Positions 9,531-16,462 of a stretch of 23,934 bases of DNA are shown in pieces. Position 1 is the stretch's first letter. The number at the start of each line of letters is the position of its first letter. Below the pieces are notes generated by a model that was given only the letters and a program-made list of their open reading frames with translations, did no database searches and was not told the origin of the DNA. The position numbers and the translations under genes were made by a program. The stretch spans positions 1 to 23,934 of IMG/VR virus record IMGVR_UViG_3300035665_000238, one strand, 5' to 3'. Source of the DNA: a virus.

Positions 9531-9853
9531 TTTCCCGACTTAGCGCCGTCGAAGGTCTCGGTGTAAGCCTTCAGGACACCGCGCACCCAGTAGGGGTCGT
9601 CGGCGAAGTCGGTGAGCGCTTCGATGGAAAAGGGGAGGTCAGTGCCGTCTTCGTCGCTGATGCCGTTCCAGCCGAGCACGACGGCTTTGAGCAGAGGCAG
9701 ATCGCCCTTCTCGCTGAGCTTGCCGAACTCCTTACGGCCCAGGCGCTTGAAGGTGATGTCGAAGGTGCTGGAGTCGAACGTGCCGCCGTCAGCGGGTTCT
9801 TCGATGGTTACAGGCCACTTGAAGGTCTTGACCTTCTTGCGAACGAACGCCAT
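9527..9853 (-). CDS. G: Tail assembly chaperone, gpG-like
   Basis: A 108-residue protein immediately after the tail tube genes and before the tape measure, the position of lambda G. It contains FKWPVTIEEPADGG, a phenylalanine- and charge-rich beta region, and LLKAVVLGWNGISDEDG followed by PFSIEALTDFADDPYWVRGVLKAY. The segment GW.G..DEDG..LPFS.E.L..F.DDP is a common signature of phage tail assembly chaperones. The last codons are GGA AAC TGA, so the stop directly follows a slippery heptamer that joins this frame to gpT. The start context is GCTTATGGC with no Shine-Dalgarno sequence. It is expected to coat the tape measure as gpG and recruit tail tube protein through gpGT. Confidence 0.92.
   Translation of the reverse strand: MAFVRKKVKTFKWPVTIEEPADGGTFDSSTFDITFKRLGRKEFGKLSEKGDLPLLKAVVLGWNGISDEDGTDLPFSIEALTDFADDPYWVRGVLKAYTETFDGAKSGN
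9530..9536 (-). promoter_or_regulatory. -1 ribosomal frameshift slippery heptamer GGGAAAC
   Basis: On the coding strand the heptamer is G GGA AAC in the gpG frame, matching X XXY YYZ, and is followed at once by TGA. After a -1 slip the ribosome reads GGG AAA CTG AAG into the open T frame. An in-frame TAA in the T frame lies 3 codons upstream, so entry must occur in a window of about 12 bases that contains this heptamer. Lambda uses GGGAAAG at the same place. I see no clear stimulatory pseudoknot downstream. Confidence 0.9.
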
Positions 9854-9922
9854 AAGCTGTTCGGATGAGTTACTGGATGTACCGGCTTAGTGTAGGTGCT
9901 TTTCGCGTAAGCGGTGGCGGGG

Positions 9923-11176
9923 TTACGCGAAGGTGAGGCAGCACTCAGCTCCCACCCCAGAGCTGGATGCCTCGCCGTAACCCAAGATGTAAAAATCGTT
10001 AAAGGGGGAGTCGTCAAGCAGTAGGGAATCTGTTTCTGCCGAAGCTGCCGCAGTAGGAACGCATGTAAATGGTAAGTTCAGCATCAAAATACTGTCTGTC
10101 TCTGCGTAGGACGTACTGCCTATGTCAATACCGGACGCAGCGAACCCTACAAGATTGCCAACAGCATTACCGTGAATAAACTGTAGCTTGCTTAGGGTAC
10201 CGTCGCTTAGTGCAGCGGTAAAGTAGTCTTTTGTTGCGATTGTAGGTGCCTCGATCGTGGCTGTACCTGAAACGACACGATCTACGATACGCACTTCTTT
10301 ATTGCAGCCGATAAGTTCACGGTAGACTATGTTGTTACCTAAGTCGATGGATAGTTCTTGGACACAGGCCGCGTAATCCAGCAGCGAGAAAGCTCCACTG
10401 TTTCCTTGCGTAAACACTAAGGGTGTTGCTTGATCGGCATAAGTTACAGATGTTAGTGCTGTATCGGTGGGTGGATTGTAAATGCCTGTGAGCGTGAAGC
10501 TTAGAGAAGGGATTTGCGCCACGGTTGCGCTTAGAGTGAACGTGCCACGGCACCCTGTAAGTCGGTGCAGTACGCCGTCTACGTTGTAATAAATAGTGGC
10601 TGAGCCAAAGCCGCTGCTTACGGGCGTGTAGGTGTACTGCTGTCCGATGGCGTAGGCGCTTGTATTGTCTGCGGTGACGCTGCCGCTAAGGTAGCGCACA
10701 GTAGCGACTTTAGTAGCACCAACGTAAGAGGTAATAATTCCGACATTACCGCTGCCCGTACCTGCGGTAATGCGAATGATTAGGTTGGTGTAAGCGTTGT
10801 CGGTGGAGCTTGCTGAGGCTGCGAGTGTAATTGTGTTGACGCCGCCTGCGGTAGCTGTGCCGGTTATGGCGGATGAGGTGTAAGTCTCTGTGAATCCGCA
10901 GGCTTTAAGTAGGGGGCTGAAACGCGGAGCTGTAGAGGGTGTGCCGGATCCGGTCAGATCGACGGTGAATGTGCATTGGACGTGGGTGTTGGCCAGCAAC
11001 TGCTCGGTGGAGCCCAGGTAGGGCCGTACCACGTCCCTGCTTACGGAATCGCTCTGTACGGGCGTGATGTTTAGGTCGCGGACGAGGATGGCCGCAGATG
11101 CCCCTGGCACCGGATCCTGACCGTAAGTGGCTTCACTTACGGCGAGGAGCAGCCGGCGATTGCTCAGCAGAGGCAT
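9923..11176 (-). CDS. Tail tube protein paralogue 2
   Basis: A 417-residue protein closely related to the gene just upstream: 42 of the first 60 residues are identical by hand count, including LVRDLNITPVQS, VRPYLG and EQLLAN. It has the same layout: a tube-domain N-terminus, an inserted beta domain with ITLAAS...YTNLIIRITAGTGSGNVGIITSY (about residues 105-180), and a return to the tube fold. The C-terminus differs and is longer, ending in a poorly conserved serine-rich tail (about residues 385-417). The tube domain is homologous to major tail proteins. Having two copies suggests a major and a minor tube subunit, or a tube/tip division, but this is inference. GC is visibly lower than in paralogue 1 and the words CTTAS are frequent (16 against 2). 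Confidence 0.85.
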   Translation of the reverse strand: MPLLSNRRLLLAVSEATYGQDPVPGASAAILVRDLNITPVQSDSVSRDVVRPYLGSTEQLLANTHVQCTFTVDLTGSGTPSTAPRFSPLLKACGFTETYTSSAITGTATAGGVNTITLAASASSTDNAYTNLIIRITAGTGSGNVGIITSYVGATKVATVRYLSGSVTADNTSAYAIGQQYTYTPVSSGFGSATIYYNVDGVLHRLTGCRGTFTLSATVAQIPSLSFTLTGIYNPPTDTALTSVTYADQATPLVFTQGNSGAFSLLDYAACVQELSIDLGNNIVYRELIGCNKEVRIVDRVVSGTATIEAPTIATKDYFTAALSDGTLSKLQFIHGNAVGNLVGFAASGIDIGSTSYAETDSILMLNLPFTCVPTAAASAETDSLLLDDSPFNDFYILGYGEASSSGVGAECCLTFA

Positions 11177-11224
11177 CTAACTTACGGCGAAGCTATGGGA
11201 CTGTGACCTGCGCTGCTGATGTGC

Positions 11225-12388
11225 TCAGGCGTAGATAAGGCGGATCTCGTCGTTGCCGGTGGTGGAGGGCACAGCGGTGTAGGGCAGGGCGAGCATGTGG
11301 ATGCCGTCCTGGTCGGAGTAGCTGGGCGCTCCGATGTCCACGCGGTTGGACACCAGCGAGACGATGTTACCAGCGGTAGTTCCATGGATGAAGGAGAGGT
11401 CACCCAAGGAGGCGTCGGTGAGGGAGGCGGTGAAGTAGTCCTTCTCTGCGATGGTGGGTGCTTCGATCGTTGCGGTGCCGGACACCGAGCGATCGGTGAG
11501 CAGCACTTCCTTGGTGCAGCCGACGAGTTCGCGATAGATGATGCTGTTGCCGATGTCCATGGCAACCGACTGGAGGCAGCCGGAGTAGGCGAGGAGGTTG
11601 AAGCCACCACTGTTGCCTGCCTTGAAGACGAGCGGGCTGGCTTGGTCGGCGTAGGTTACGGAAGGCGCGGCGGTGTCGGTGGGGGCGTTGTAGATGCCCG
11701 TCATCGTGAAGTCGAGGGTCGGGATCTGGCCGACAGTGGTGTTCAGCGAGAACGTGCCACGGGCGCCGGTGAGCTTGTGGAGAACCCCGTCGATGTTGTA
11801 GTAGAGGGTTACCGAGCTGAAAGCGCTGCTGACAGGGGTGTAGACGGTCTGGAGACCGATGCTGTAGACGCTGGTGTTGTCGGGGGTGACGTTGCCGGCG
11901 AGGGCGCGGAGGGAGGCGACGCGGGTGGAGCCCACGTAGCCTGTGACGAGCGCGACGGTGCCACTGCCAGTGCCGCCGGTGATGCGGATGATCTGGTTCT
12001 TGTAGGCGTCGTTGGTAGCGCTGGAGCCGACCGCCAGTGTGATGCTGTTCAGGGCGCCCGCAGTGGCGGTGCCGGTGACGGCGGGACTGACGGCGGTCTC
12101 GGCGAGACCGCAGGCTTTCAGGATCGAGCCGTAGCGGGGTGCGGTGCCAGCAGTGCCGCTTCCAGCCAGCTCGACACTGAAGGTACATTCAACGCGAACG
12201 TTGGCGAGCAGCTGCTCGGATGCGCCCAGGTAAGGACGAACCAGGTCACGGTTAACGCTCTCGCTCTGGACCGGCGTGATGTTGAGGTCACGGACCAGCA
12301 CGGCGTCGGTGCCCAAGGGAGAGGGGTCGGAGCCGTAGGTGGCCTCGATCTCCGCCAGAAGAAGGCGCTTACGAGTGAGGAGTGTCAT
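11225..12388 (-). CDS. V: Major tail tube protein, paralogue 1
   Basis: A 387-residue tail tube protein in the lambda V position, between the tail terminator and gpG. Residues 1-100 contain the conserved phage tube motifs (EATYGSDP, LVRDLNITPVQSESV, RPYLGASEQLLANVRVECTF, PRYGSILKACGLAET). Residues about 104-178 are a small inserted beta domain (NSITLAVGS...KNQIIRITGGTGSGTVALVTGYVG), a type seen in many phage structural proteins. Tube-type sequence resumes with YYNIDGVLHKLTGARGTF and continues to the C-terminus. It is GC-rich with few rare-looking codons, consistent with high expression, so I take this as the main tube subunit. The start is ATG at 12388, 6 bases after the upstream stop, with only a weak AGG upstream. 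The symbol V is by position and role, not by close similarity to lambda V. Confidence 0.88.
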   Translation of the reverse strand: MTLLTRKRLLLAEIEATYGSDPSPLGTDAVLVRDLNITPVQSESVNRDLVRPYLGASEQLLANVRVECTFSVELAGSGTAGTAPRYGSILKACGLAETAVSPAVTGTATAGALNSITLAVGSSATNDAYKNQIIRITGGTGSGTVALVTGYVGSTRVASLRALAGNVTPDNTSVYSIGLQTVYTPVSSAFSSVTLYYNIDGVLHKLTGARGTFSLNTTVGQIPTLDFTMTGIYNAPTDTAAPSVTYADQASPLVFKAGNSGGFNLLAYSGCLQSVAMDIGNSIIYRELVGCTKEVLLTDRSVSGTATIEAPTIAEKDYFTASLTDASLGDLSFIHGTTAGNIVSLVSNRVDIGAPSYSDQDGIHMLALPYTAVPSTTGNDEIRLIYA

Positions 12389-12394
12389 CGTGAA

Positions 12395-12616
12395 TTACCT
12401 GGGGATGTCTGAACGCTGCGTACGCTGCACAAGCGTGCGCTGGCCGGTCGAGGGGTCGAAGGTGTACGAGCCGCCTTGGCCGCTGTACTCGTCAGTAAGC
12501 ATAGGTGCGGGCGCTTCAACAGATTCTGCTGCGGCTTCTTGCGCCGGTTCTTGCAGACTGTCCTCAGCAACTTCACTGCTCAGGGCATCCTTGAATGCTG
12601 CTGTAGTTCTTGCCAT
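12395..12616 (-). CDS. Small protein of unknown function between tail terminator and tail tube
   Basis: A 73-residue acidic, Ala/Glu/Gln-rich protein that I do not recognise. The N-terminal half (AAFKDALSSEVAEDSLQEPAQEAAAES) is probably disordered or helical. The C-terminal third contains GSYTFDPSTGQRTLVQRT, a small motif that looks like a conserved peptide. No membrane segment, signal peptide or cysteine is present. It is kept as real because it lies in the same strand and frame-tight series, fills the gap between two structural genes, has a good start shared in context with gpM and gpG (AGCACTTATGGC), and is only 6 bases from the tail tube start. It might be a scaffold or tail assembly factor; there is no direct evidence. 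Confidence 0.7.
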   Translation of the reverse strand: MARTTAAFKDALSSEVAEDSLQEPAQEAAAESVEAPAPMLTDEYSGQGGSYTFDPSTGQRTLVQRTQRSDIPR

Positions 12617-12671
12617 AAGTGCTTGGGGGCTGCGTCGAGTCTAAGCGGCGGACATGGCACAGTTTGCGAGC

Positions 12672-13097
12672 TTAGCTGCTTAGTGTTGCCACTTGCGTGC
12701 GGTAAAGGATGCGGAAGTTGTTGAAAATTACGCCTACGGGGGTGTCGGCAGCTTCCAAGGTAAATTCGGTGGGGCCTGGTTGGATGTCTATGCAGAGACC
12801 GCCCAGAGTAAGGTCGGCCATTAGTTTGCTGTGTAGCGATTCGATTATGGGATCGGCAGCTTGATCGGGCACTGCGTCGCGCACGATAATTACCACGCGC
12901 ATGTTTAGTACGTGGTCGAGTGTGGGCAGCGATGTGTTTTGCGTCGGCACGTTGCTTACGGGCTCGACGATGAGCGCGGCGCTCTCGGCGCGTGCCACAG
13001 GCTCGACGCGGCTGCGGTAGATGCGCGTGCCAACGCCAACGGTGCCGACGAGCGTGGTGCGCACCGCGCTAAGGATTTGCTCGCGCTTGGTTGTCAT
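12672..13097 (-). CDS. U: Tail terminator, gpU-like
   Basis: A 141-residue protein in the lambda U position. The tail terminator caps the tube when the length set by the tape measure is reached and makes the joint to the head. Segments VGTRIYRSRVEPVARAESAALIVEP, then a beta-strand HVLNMRVVIIVRD, LHSKLMADLTLGGLCIDI and FRILYRTQ fit the gpU-like family (GTRIYR.R.EP.AR.E.PAL.VEP). The start ATG overlaps the upstream stop as TGATG. The stop is in the word AGCTAAGC. The 55-base gap to the next gene shows nothing notable beyond two more copies of that word class. Confidence 0.87.
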   Translation of the reverse strand: MTTKREQILSAVRTTLVGTVGVGTRIYRSRVEPVARAESAALIVEPVSNVPTQNTSLPTLDHVLNMRVVIIVRDAVPDQAADPIIESLHSKLMADLTLGGLCIDIQPGPTEFTLEAADTPVGVIFNNFRILYRTQVATLSS

Positions 13098-13711
13098 CAG
13101 CGCACCTCGGTGGCGACGAGACGACCGCGACGAAAGCTGAGGTTCTCGGTGCCGCTGTGGTTGGCGATTCGCAGCGCCACTTCATCGCCGGAAGCCATGC
13201 TGATCATCCAGTTGGTGACGAGTTTGGCTTCGTCGCTAGCGGAGCCGGTGAAGGCGCGGCACTCCGTTTGGTCTAAGGCAGTGCCGTTCTTGGCCAGCTT
13301 GATGCCTAGGACTTTGTTATTGCCGCTTGCGGTCTTGGCGTCGATACTACCATAAATTTGCATTAGACGAGTAGCACCGCTTGTGTTCTTTATGGCGAAG
13401 GTATCGGTGGTGCCGAGCGTCATGCCGCTTGCGGATGCGGTGTCGAAGATGCCGGTAAGTCCCGTGGTGACGTAGACGCCTTGGGTGGTGATCGTGATGG
13501 TATCGGCGTCCATCTTGCTGGCCTGGCCGCGTACCAGGTCGGTGTCAGCGAAGATGTAGGGGAGGGCGGTCCAAGCTGTTGAGCCGGTGCCGACTTTGAT
13601 TCTGCGGGTGTCGGACTCGATGCCCATCTCGCCGGAGAGGAGCGTGGGGTTGGCGGCGGTCCAGGCCGCTGCGGTGTCCGTGCGTAGTTGGATCTGGGCG
13701 ATGGTGCTCAT
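13097..13711 (-). CDS. Short fibre-like / capsid-surface protein with Mtd-type N-terminus
   Basis: A 204-residue protein. Residues 1-55 contain IQLRTDTAAAWTAANPTLLSGEMGIESDTRRIKVGTG and WTALPYI. This is the N-terminal repeat found in the Bordetella phage Mtd protein and in many phage fibres, where it often mediates trimer attachment. Residues 60-204 are a beta-rich domain with alternating hydrophobics and a segment IYGSIDAKTAS...LGIKLAKNGT...ALRIANHSGTENLSFRRG, resembling TNF- or C1q-like jelly rolls used as head fibres. Its place among head-completion genes favours a capsid-surface fibre over a tail fibre. It overlaps gpFII-like by 4 (ATGA) and gpU by 1 (TGATG). No reverse transcriptase or template repeat is visible nearby, so I do not propose a diversity-generating system. 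Confidence 0.75.
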   Translation of the reverse strand: MSTIAQIQLRTDTAAAWTAANPTLLSGEMGIESDTRRIKVGTGSTAWTALPYIFADTDLVRGQASKMDADTITITTQGVYVTTGLTGIFDTASASGMTLGTTDTFAIKNTSGATRLMQIYGSIDAKTASGNNKVLGIKLAKNGTALDQTECRAFTGSASDEAKLVTNWMISMASGDEVALRIANHSGTENLSFRRGRLVATEVR

Positions 13712-14142
13712 GCTGTACCCCCACTGATGTCGTTGCCATCAATGTAAGTGGTGGAGGCGGCACCGCCGTTGATCAGTGGGTTGAGCTGATCTAGGCCGAG
13801 GTCGTCGATCGAGACCACAGCGCCGTTAGCGCTAATGGGGGTGGTGGAGGTGGTATGCGTGGTTTCTAGGTCGCGTTGTAGAGATAGTTGCGTGAACACC
13901 CCGTCACTAATTAGGACGTTGGCGCGTACGGTATAGGCTGCGCCGTTTACGGTAAGTTTTGAGCCGTAGAGTAGGTCGCCAAACTTAGCGGATTCGCAGG
14001 TAAGTGTGTATTCGGTGCTGATTACTTGGCCATCGACGATTAGTTCGCTGGGCATGTCGAGGATGCCTAAGCCGGTTATGGCGCCGGCTACGACGCTTAC
14101 GCCGAAGTCGGCTAAGTAGAGGCCGGTGTCTTCGGTGATCAC
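13708..14142 (-). CDS. FII: Head-tail connector, gpFII-like
   Basis: A protein of 144 residues if started at the GTG at 14142. That start overlaps the upstream stop as GTGA and has GCGAGGG at suitable spacing, so I prefer it to an upstream GTG at 14190 (160 residues) that would lie 52 bases inside the previous gene. The core (YLADFGVSVVAGAI...ILDMPSELIVDGQVISTEYTLTCES, FGDLLYGSKLTVNGAAYTVRANVLISDGVFTQLSLQ) fits the gpFII family: FG..L..G..L.V.G..Y.VR...L.DG.FT...L. In lambda gpFII caps the filled head and binds gpU of the tail. Its C-terminus carries an extra Ser/Thr/Ile segment (about 115-144). The role is assigned by this motif and location. Confidence 0.8.
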   Translation of the reverse strand: MITEDTGLYLADFGVSVVAGAITGLGILDMPSELIVDGQVISTEYTLTCESAKFGDLLYGSKLTVNGAAYTVRANVLISDGVFTQLSLQRDLETTHTTSTTPISANGAVVSIDDLGLDQLNPLINGGAASTTYIDGNDISGGTA

Positions 14143-14438
14143 GCGAATACCCTCGCTGGGTGTTTGGGTTCGACGAGGTAAGCGTCCCACCCATCAGGCA
14201 GCTCACCGATGTAGTTGACGTGCCAGCCGCTCAGCAGTACGGGCGGGGTAAGCACTTCGCCGGTGTCGGGGTCGCAGGTGCCGCCTCGGTAGATGGGGCC
14301 GATCACGTCCAGGGCGTGGGTGTGGCTGGCGGTGAGCACCACGGTGTCGCCGTCGTCATTGGTGGTGGTAAGGCCAGCAGCATCCAGGGCGGCCATGCCG
14401 GTGGATTCGTCGGGGAAGCGGATGTAGGTGGTGGTCAT
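14139..14438 (-). CDS. Conserved phage hypothetical protein
   Basis: A 99-residue protein; function is not known to me. It begins MTTTYIRFPDESTGMAALDAAG and ends with SGWHVNYIGELPDGWDAYLVEPKHPARVFA. I have seen this general pattern (RFPDE, GWHVN..GELP.GW) in proteins of other tailed phages, usually close to tail or head-completion genes, but no activity was attached. One C and a DPDTGE segment are present; there is no membrane segment. It overlaps the upstream gene by 4 bases (ATGA) and the gpFII-like gene by 4 (GTGA), so it is translated as part of the head-completion set. Its size and composition would fit a minor structural or assembly protein. Confidence 0.75.
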   Translation of the reverse strand: MTTTYIRFPDESTGMAALDAAGLTTTNDDGDTVVLTASHTHALDVIGPIYRGGTCDPDTGEVLTPPVLLSGWHVNYIGELPDGWDAYLVEPKHPARVFA

Positions 14439-15661
14439 TGCGTGATCGCCTGGAGGGTGGAGTTGGAAAGGCGCTGGGGGAAGAACGCGAGGCGCTTGAT
14501 GGTGCTGTTGAGAGCGCCTGCGCCTGTTGGATTTGCGCCCAATCTCAACTGGTCAACTGTCGGAATTGTTGCGCTTGTATCTTCCGTGCCTAGCGTCCCA
14601 GCATTTGCAAAATTAATTGAATTCAGTACATAAGAAAGTGCGAACTGTTGTTGCGTTCCAAATGTGTAGGCAATGGTATTATTTGCTTGAGTTATGCCTC
14701 CTGTTACAACGCGAGCAACGCGGGCGCTTATGCCAGCGTCCGCTTGGATGCGATTGTTTGCAGTCCCATCAGATGCTGAAAACAAAGTTGTACTAAGGGC
14801 TGGATTAATTGCATTAACAAACACCGTCCCCTCACTCTGCCGATACCAGGAGCTGAAGTTTGCCCCCGTGATGCTGGCAACGTCCGCGCTGCGGGTGGCT
14901 GCGGCTGTGGTGGTGGGGATGTAGCTGGTGGCAAAGGCACCGGCTTCTAGTTGGGCGCCCCAGAGGTGAACAGTAGTGCCGTAAGTGGCTGGACTAAATC
15001 TATAAAGATAGGGGCGAACAAGAACACAGCCAACTGGTGTCGTGAATGTATATGTTACCCTTCGCCATTCCGTTGTTACCGGCGTAATGCTAGGCGCAAT
15101 GTCTGCTGCAATAAATGCCCCGTTTGTATCATCTCTTACGGCAAACCTAAAATCAGCCGCTGCCATTGTTCCTAGCTTGACGTAAAAGCTCCATGTGTAA
15201 GCAGTGGAAGCTAGGCAGGCTACTGCTTGGAAGATTGCAGGGGTGCCAGATACAGTCGCAAAAGTATCTGCCGTAAGAGTTCCATTTGGAGCAGTTTGTG
15301 CATTAGGAGTGACCGTAGCGATTGAAGGGTCTGGTGGATTCCAACTCGCATTATCAAACTCCTCACTCCGCAGCAGCAGATTCGTCCTCTGCTCCTCCAC
15401 CAGCAGCCCCAGGCTTTCGCCGGTCGTGGGGTTGTGGTCAAACCTCGGCACATCCACAGCTGCCGTCTGCAGCGTTCCCGCGCTGTCGATGTAGGTCGCG
15501 CTGCTGGCGCGGGTGAAGCTCACCAGCGGGCCGACGTTCTTGGTGGCGGCGAAGTTGAGGTCGAGGGACGCGCCGCCGAACAGGCCGGTGCTGAGCAGGC
15601 CGGTGTGGATGCTCTGCTCCAGGCCGCCGGATTGGAGCTGTGTGCCAAGGCGTTCAGCCAT
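14435..15661 (-). CDS. Carbohydrate-binding-like capsid or fibre protein
   Basis: A 408-residue protein. Residues 30-105 hold a motif set common in phage appendage and decoration proteins: LDLNFAATKNV, FTRASSATYIDSAG, VDVPRFDHNPTTGESLGLL, EEQRTNLL. Residues 105-245 resemble a carbohydrate-binding (CBM-like) beta sandwich with STAYTWSFYVKLG and TTEWRRVTYTFTT. Residues 260-408 look like a second, concanavalin/LamG-like sandwich (GTVFVNAINP, FSASDGTANNRIQ, IKRLAFFPQRLSNSTLQAI). Its place between the capsid gene and the connector points to a capsid-surface adhesion protein. The base composition is patchy: an AT-richer middle (roughly 14530-15350) sits between GC-rich ends. The start overlaps the previous stop (TGATG). 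Confidence 0.75.
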   Translation of the reverse strand: MAERLGTQLQSGGLEQSIHTGLLSTGLFGGASLDLNFAATKNVGPLVSFTRASSATYIDSAGTLQTAAVDVPRFDHNPTTGESLGLLVEEQRTNLLLRSEEFDNASWNPPDPSIATVTPNAQTAPNGTLTADTFATVSGTPAIFQAVACLASTAYTWSFYVKLGTMAAADFRFAVRDDTNGAFIAADIAPSITPVTTEWRRVTYTFTTPVGCVLVRPYLYRFSPATYGTTVHLWGAQLEAGAFATSYIPTTTAAATRSADVASITGANFSSWYRQSEGTVFVNAINPALSTTLFSASDGTANNRIQADAGISARVARVVTGGITQANNTIAYTFGTQQQFALSYVLNSINFANAGTLGTEDTSATIPTVDQLRLGANPTGAGALNSTIKRLAFFPQRLSNSTLQAITQ

Positions 15662-15993
15662 CAGCTAACTCCAAGCACCGTTGCAACGCTGGGCGTACCA
15701 CCCGAGATGCTGACGAGGCGGAGGCGGGCGAACTGCACCGGGCAACCACTCAGGGCGTAGCCATAGGTGCCGTTGGCCGTGATGGTGGTATCGACGTTGG
15801 CCGAGCTGAGGTTGAAGAAGTTGGTGCCGTCGAGGCTGCCCTCAAAACGGACCACCACGTTGGTGCCGATGCCACTTACGGTGACCTGGAAGGTCATGTT
15901 GGCGCCCGTCAGCGTTTGCGCTGCGGTAACGCCGACGCTGCTCAGCGTGTCGAGAGTGGCGGTGTCGAAACCGCTGTCGTATCCGAAGGGCAT
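15661..15993 (-). CDS. Small beta-rich structural protein, probable capsid decoration
   Basis: A 110-residue, Thr/Ser/Gly/Val-rich protein. Alternating hydrophobic residues (MTFQVTVSGIGTNVVVRFEGSLDG and FARLRLVSISGGTPSVATVLG) suggest an all-beta fold. The pattern V.FEGS.DGTNFF.L resembles small phage proteins annotated as structural or head decoration. It has no family match that I can name with certainty. The start ATG has GCGAGG at about 5 bases. It overlaps the next gene by one base (TGATG). The similar size and beta content of the gene upstream (16076-16459) suggest both decorate the capsid, but they are not obvious duplicates. Confidence 0.7.
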   Translation of the reverse strand: MPFGYDSGFDTATLDTLSSVGVTAAQTLTGANMTFQVTVSGIGTNVVVRFEGSLDGTNFFNLSSANVDTTITANGTYGYALSGCPVQFARLRLVSISGGTPSVATVLGVS

Positions 15994-16032
15994 GGGAGCC
16001 TCGCTAAGCGGTGCGCGGGTGCGAATTGATTA

Positions 16033-16060
16033 GGCTGCGCAGCAGGTAAGCCACGCAGCC
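16033..16060 (-). other. Possible hairpin after decoration gene
   Basis: A 7-base inverted repeat (GGCTGCG / CGCAGCC) with a 14-base loop lies in the 82-base gap after the gene at 16076-16459 and before the one at 15993. No T-run follows on the coding strand, so it is not a convincing intrinsic terminator; it could tune read-through or mRNA processing. The rest of the gap holds words of the CTTAS class and nothing else that I recognise. Confidence 0.3.
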
Positions 16061-16075
16061 CGGATATACGGCAGC

Positions 16076-16459
16076 TTAGCCGTACTTCTTGACGCCCACG
16101 GCGTTCACGGAGAAGGTGAACGAGGGGGTCGTGCCACCGAGGGTGTAGGTGGCGCGGACGTAGCGCTTGGCTTCGTCGCGGTTTACGACCAGCTTCTGTT
16201 GGGAAGCGGTTGTGGTCACGGTGGTGAAGGCGGCGCCGGTGATGGCGGTGTAGCCGGAGCCGAGCAGATCGGAGTGCTCGACGGTGACTGCGAGAGTCGG
16301 GGTGGTGCCGGTGCCGGCGGCGCTGTCAAGCAGCAGCACGATGTCGCCATCGTATTGCTGCAGGTCGAGGCCGGTGCCGCTGCCGGTCGCGGTGCGAGCG
16401 GCGGTGGGGTGGAAGCTCAGCAGATCGAGCTTGTCGAGTGCCTGTTGAATGAGGGCCAT
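16076..16459 (-). CDS. Probable head decoration protein
   Basis: A 127-residue, Thr/Gly/Ala-rich protein. The layout (ALDKLDLLSFHPTAARTATGSGTG..LQQYDGDIVLLLDSAAGTGTTP.LAVTVEHSD, then AKRYVRATYTLGG) matches a class of small beta-rich phage proteins found next to capsid genes and called structural or decoration proteins. The EHSD...Y..I.GA.FT.V segment is typical of that class. It is the best candidate for a gpD-like stabiliser here, although it has no close resemblance to lambda gpD. The start has a strong GAGGAGG 8 bases upstream, embedded in the end of the preceding gene, which fits a need for high output. Confidence 0.75.
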   Translation of the reverse strand: MALIQQALDKLDLLSFHPTAARTATGSGTGLDLQQYDGDIVLLLDSAAGTGTTPTLAVTVEHSDLLGSGYTAITGAAFTTVTTTASQQKLVVNRDEAKRYVRATYTLGGTTPSFTFSVNAVGVKKYG

Positions 16460-16462
16460 GGG

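Noticed and set aside
11219-12412. Long plus-strand frames such as the 397-codon one over the tail tube gene
   Set aside because: They are mirror frames of GC-rich minus-strand genes; their products are low-complexity Val/Gly/Asp-rich and match no family, and the opposite strand encodes clear phage proteins.
13097-13711. A diversity-generating retroelement, suggested by the Mtd-type N-terminus
   Set aside because: No reverse transcriptase, no template repeat pair and no C-type lectin variable domain are visible; the C-terminal part looks like a jelly roll instead.
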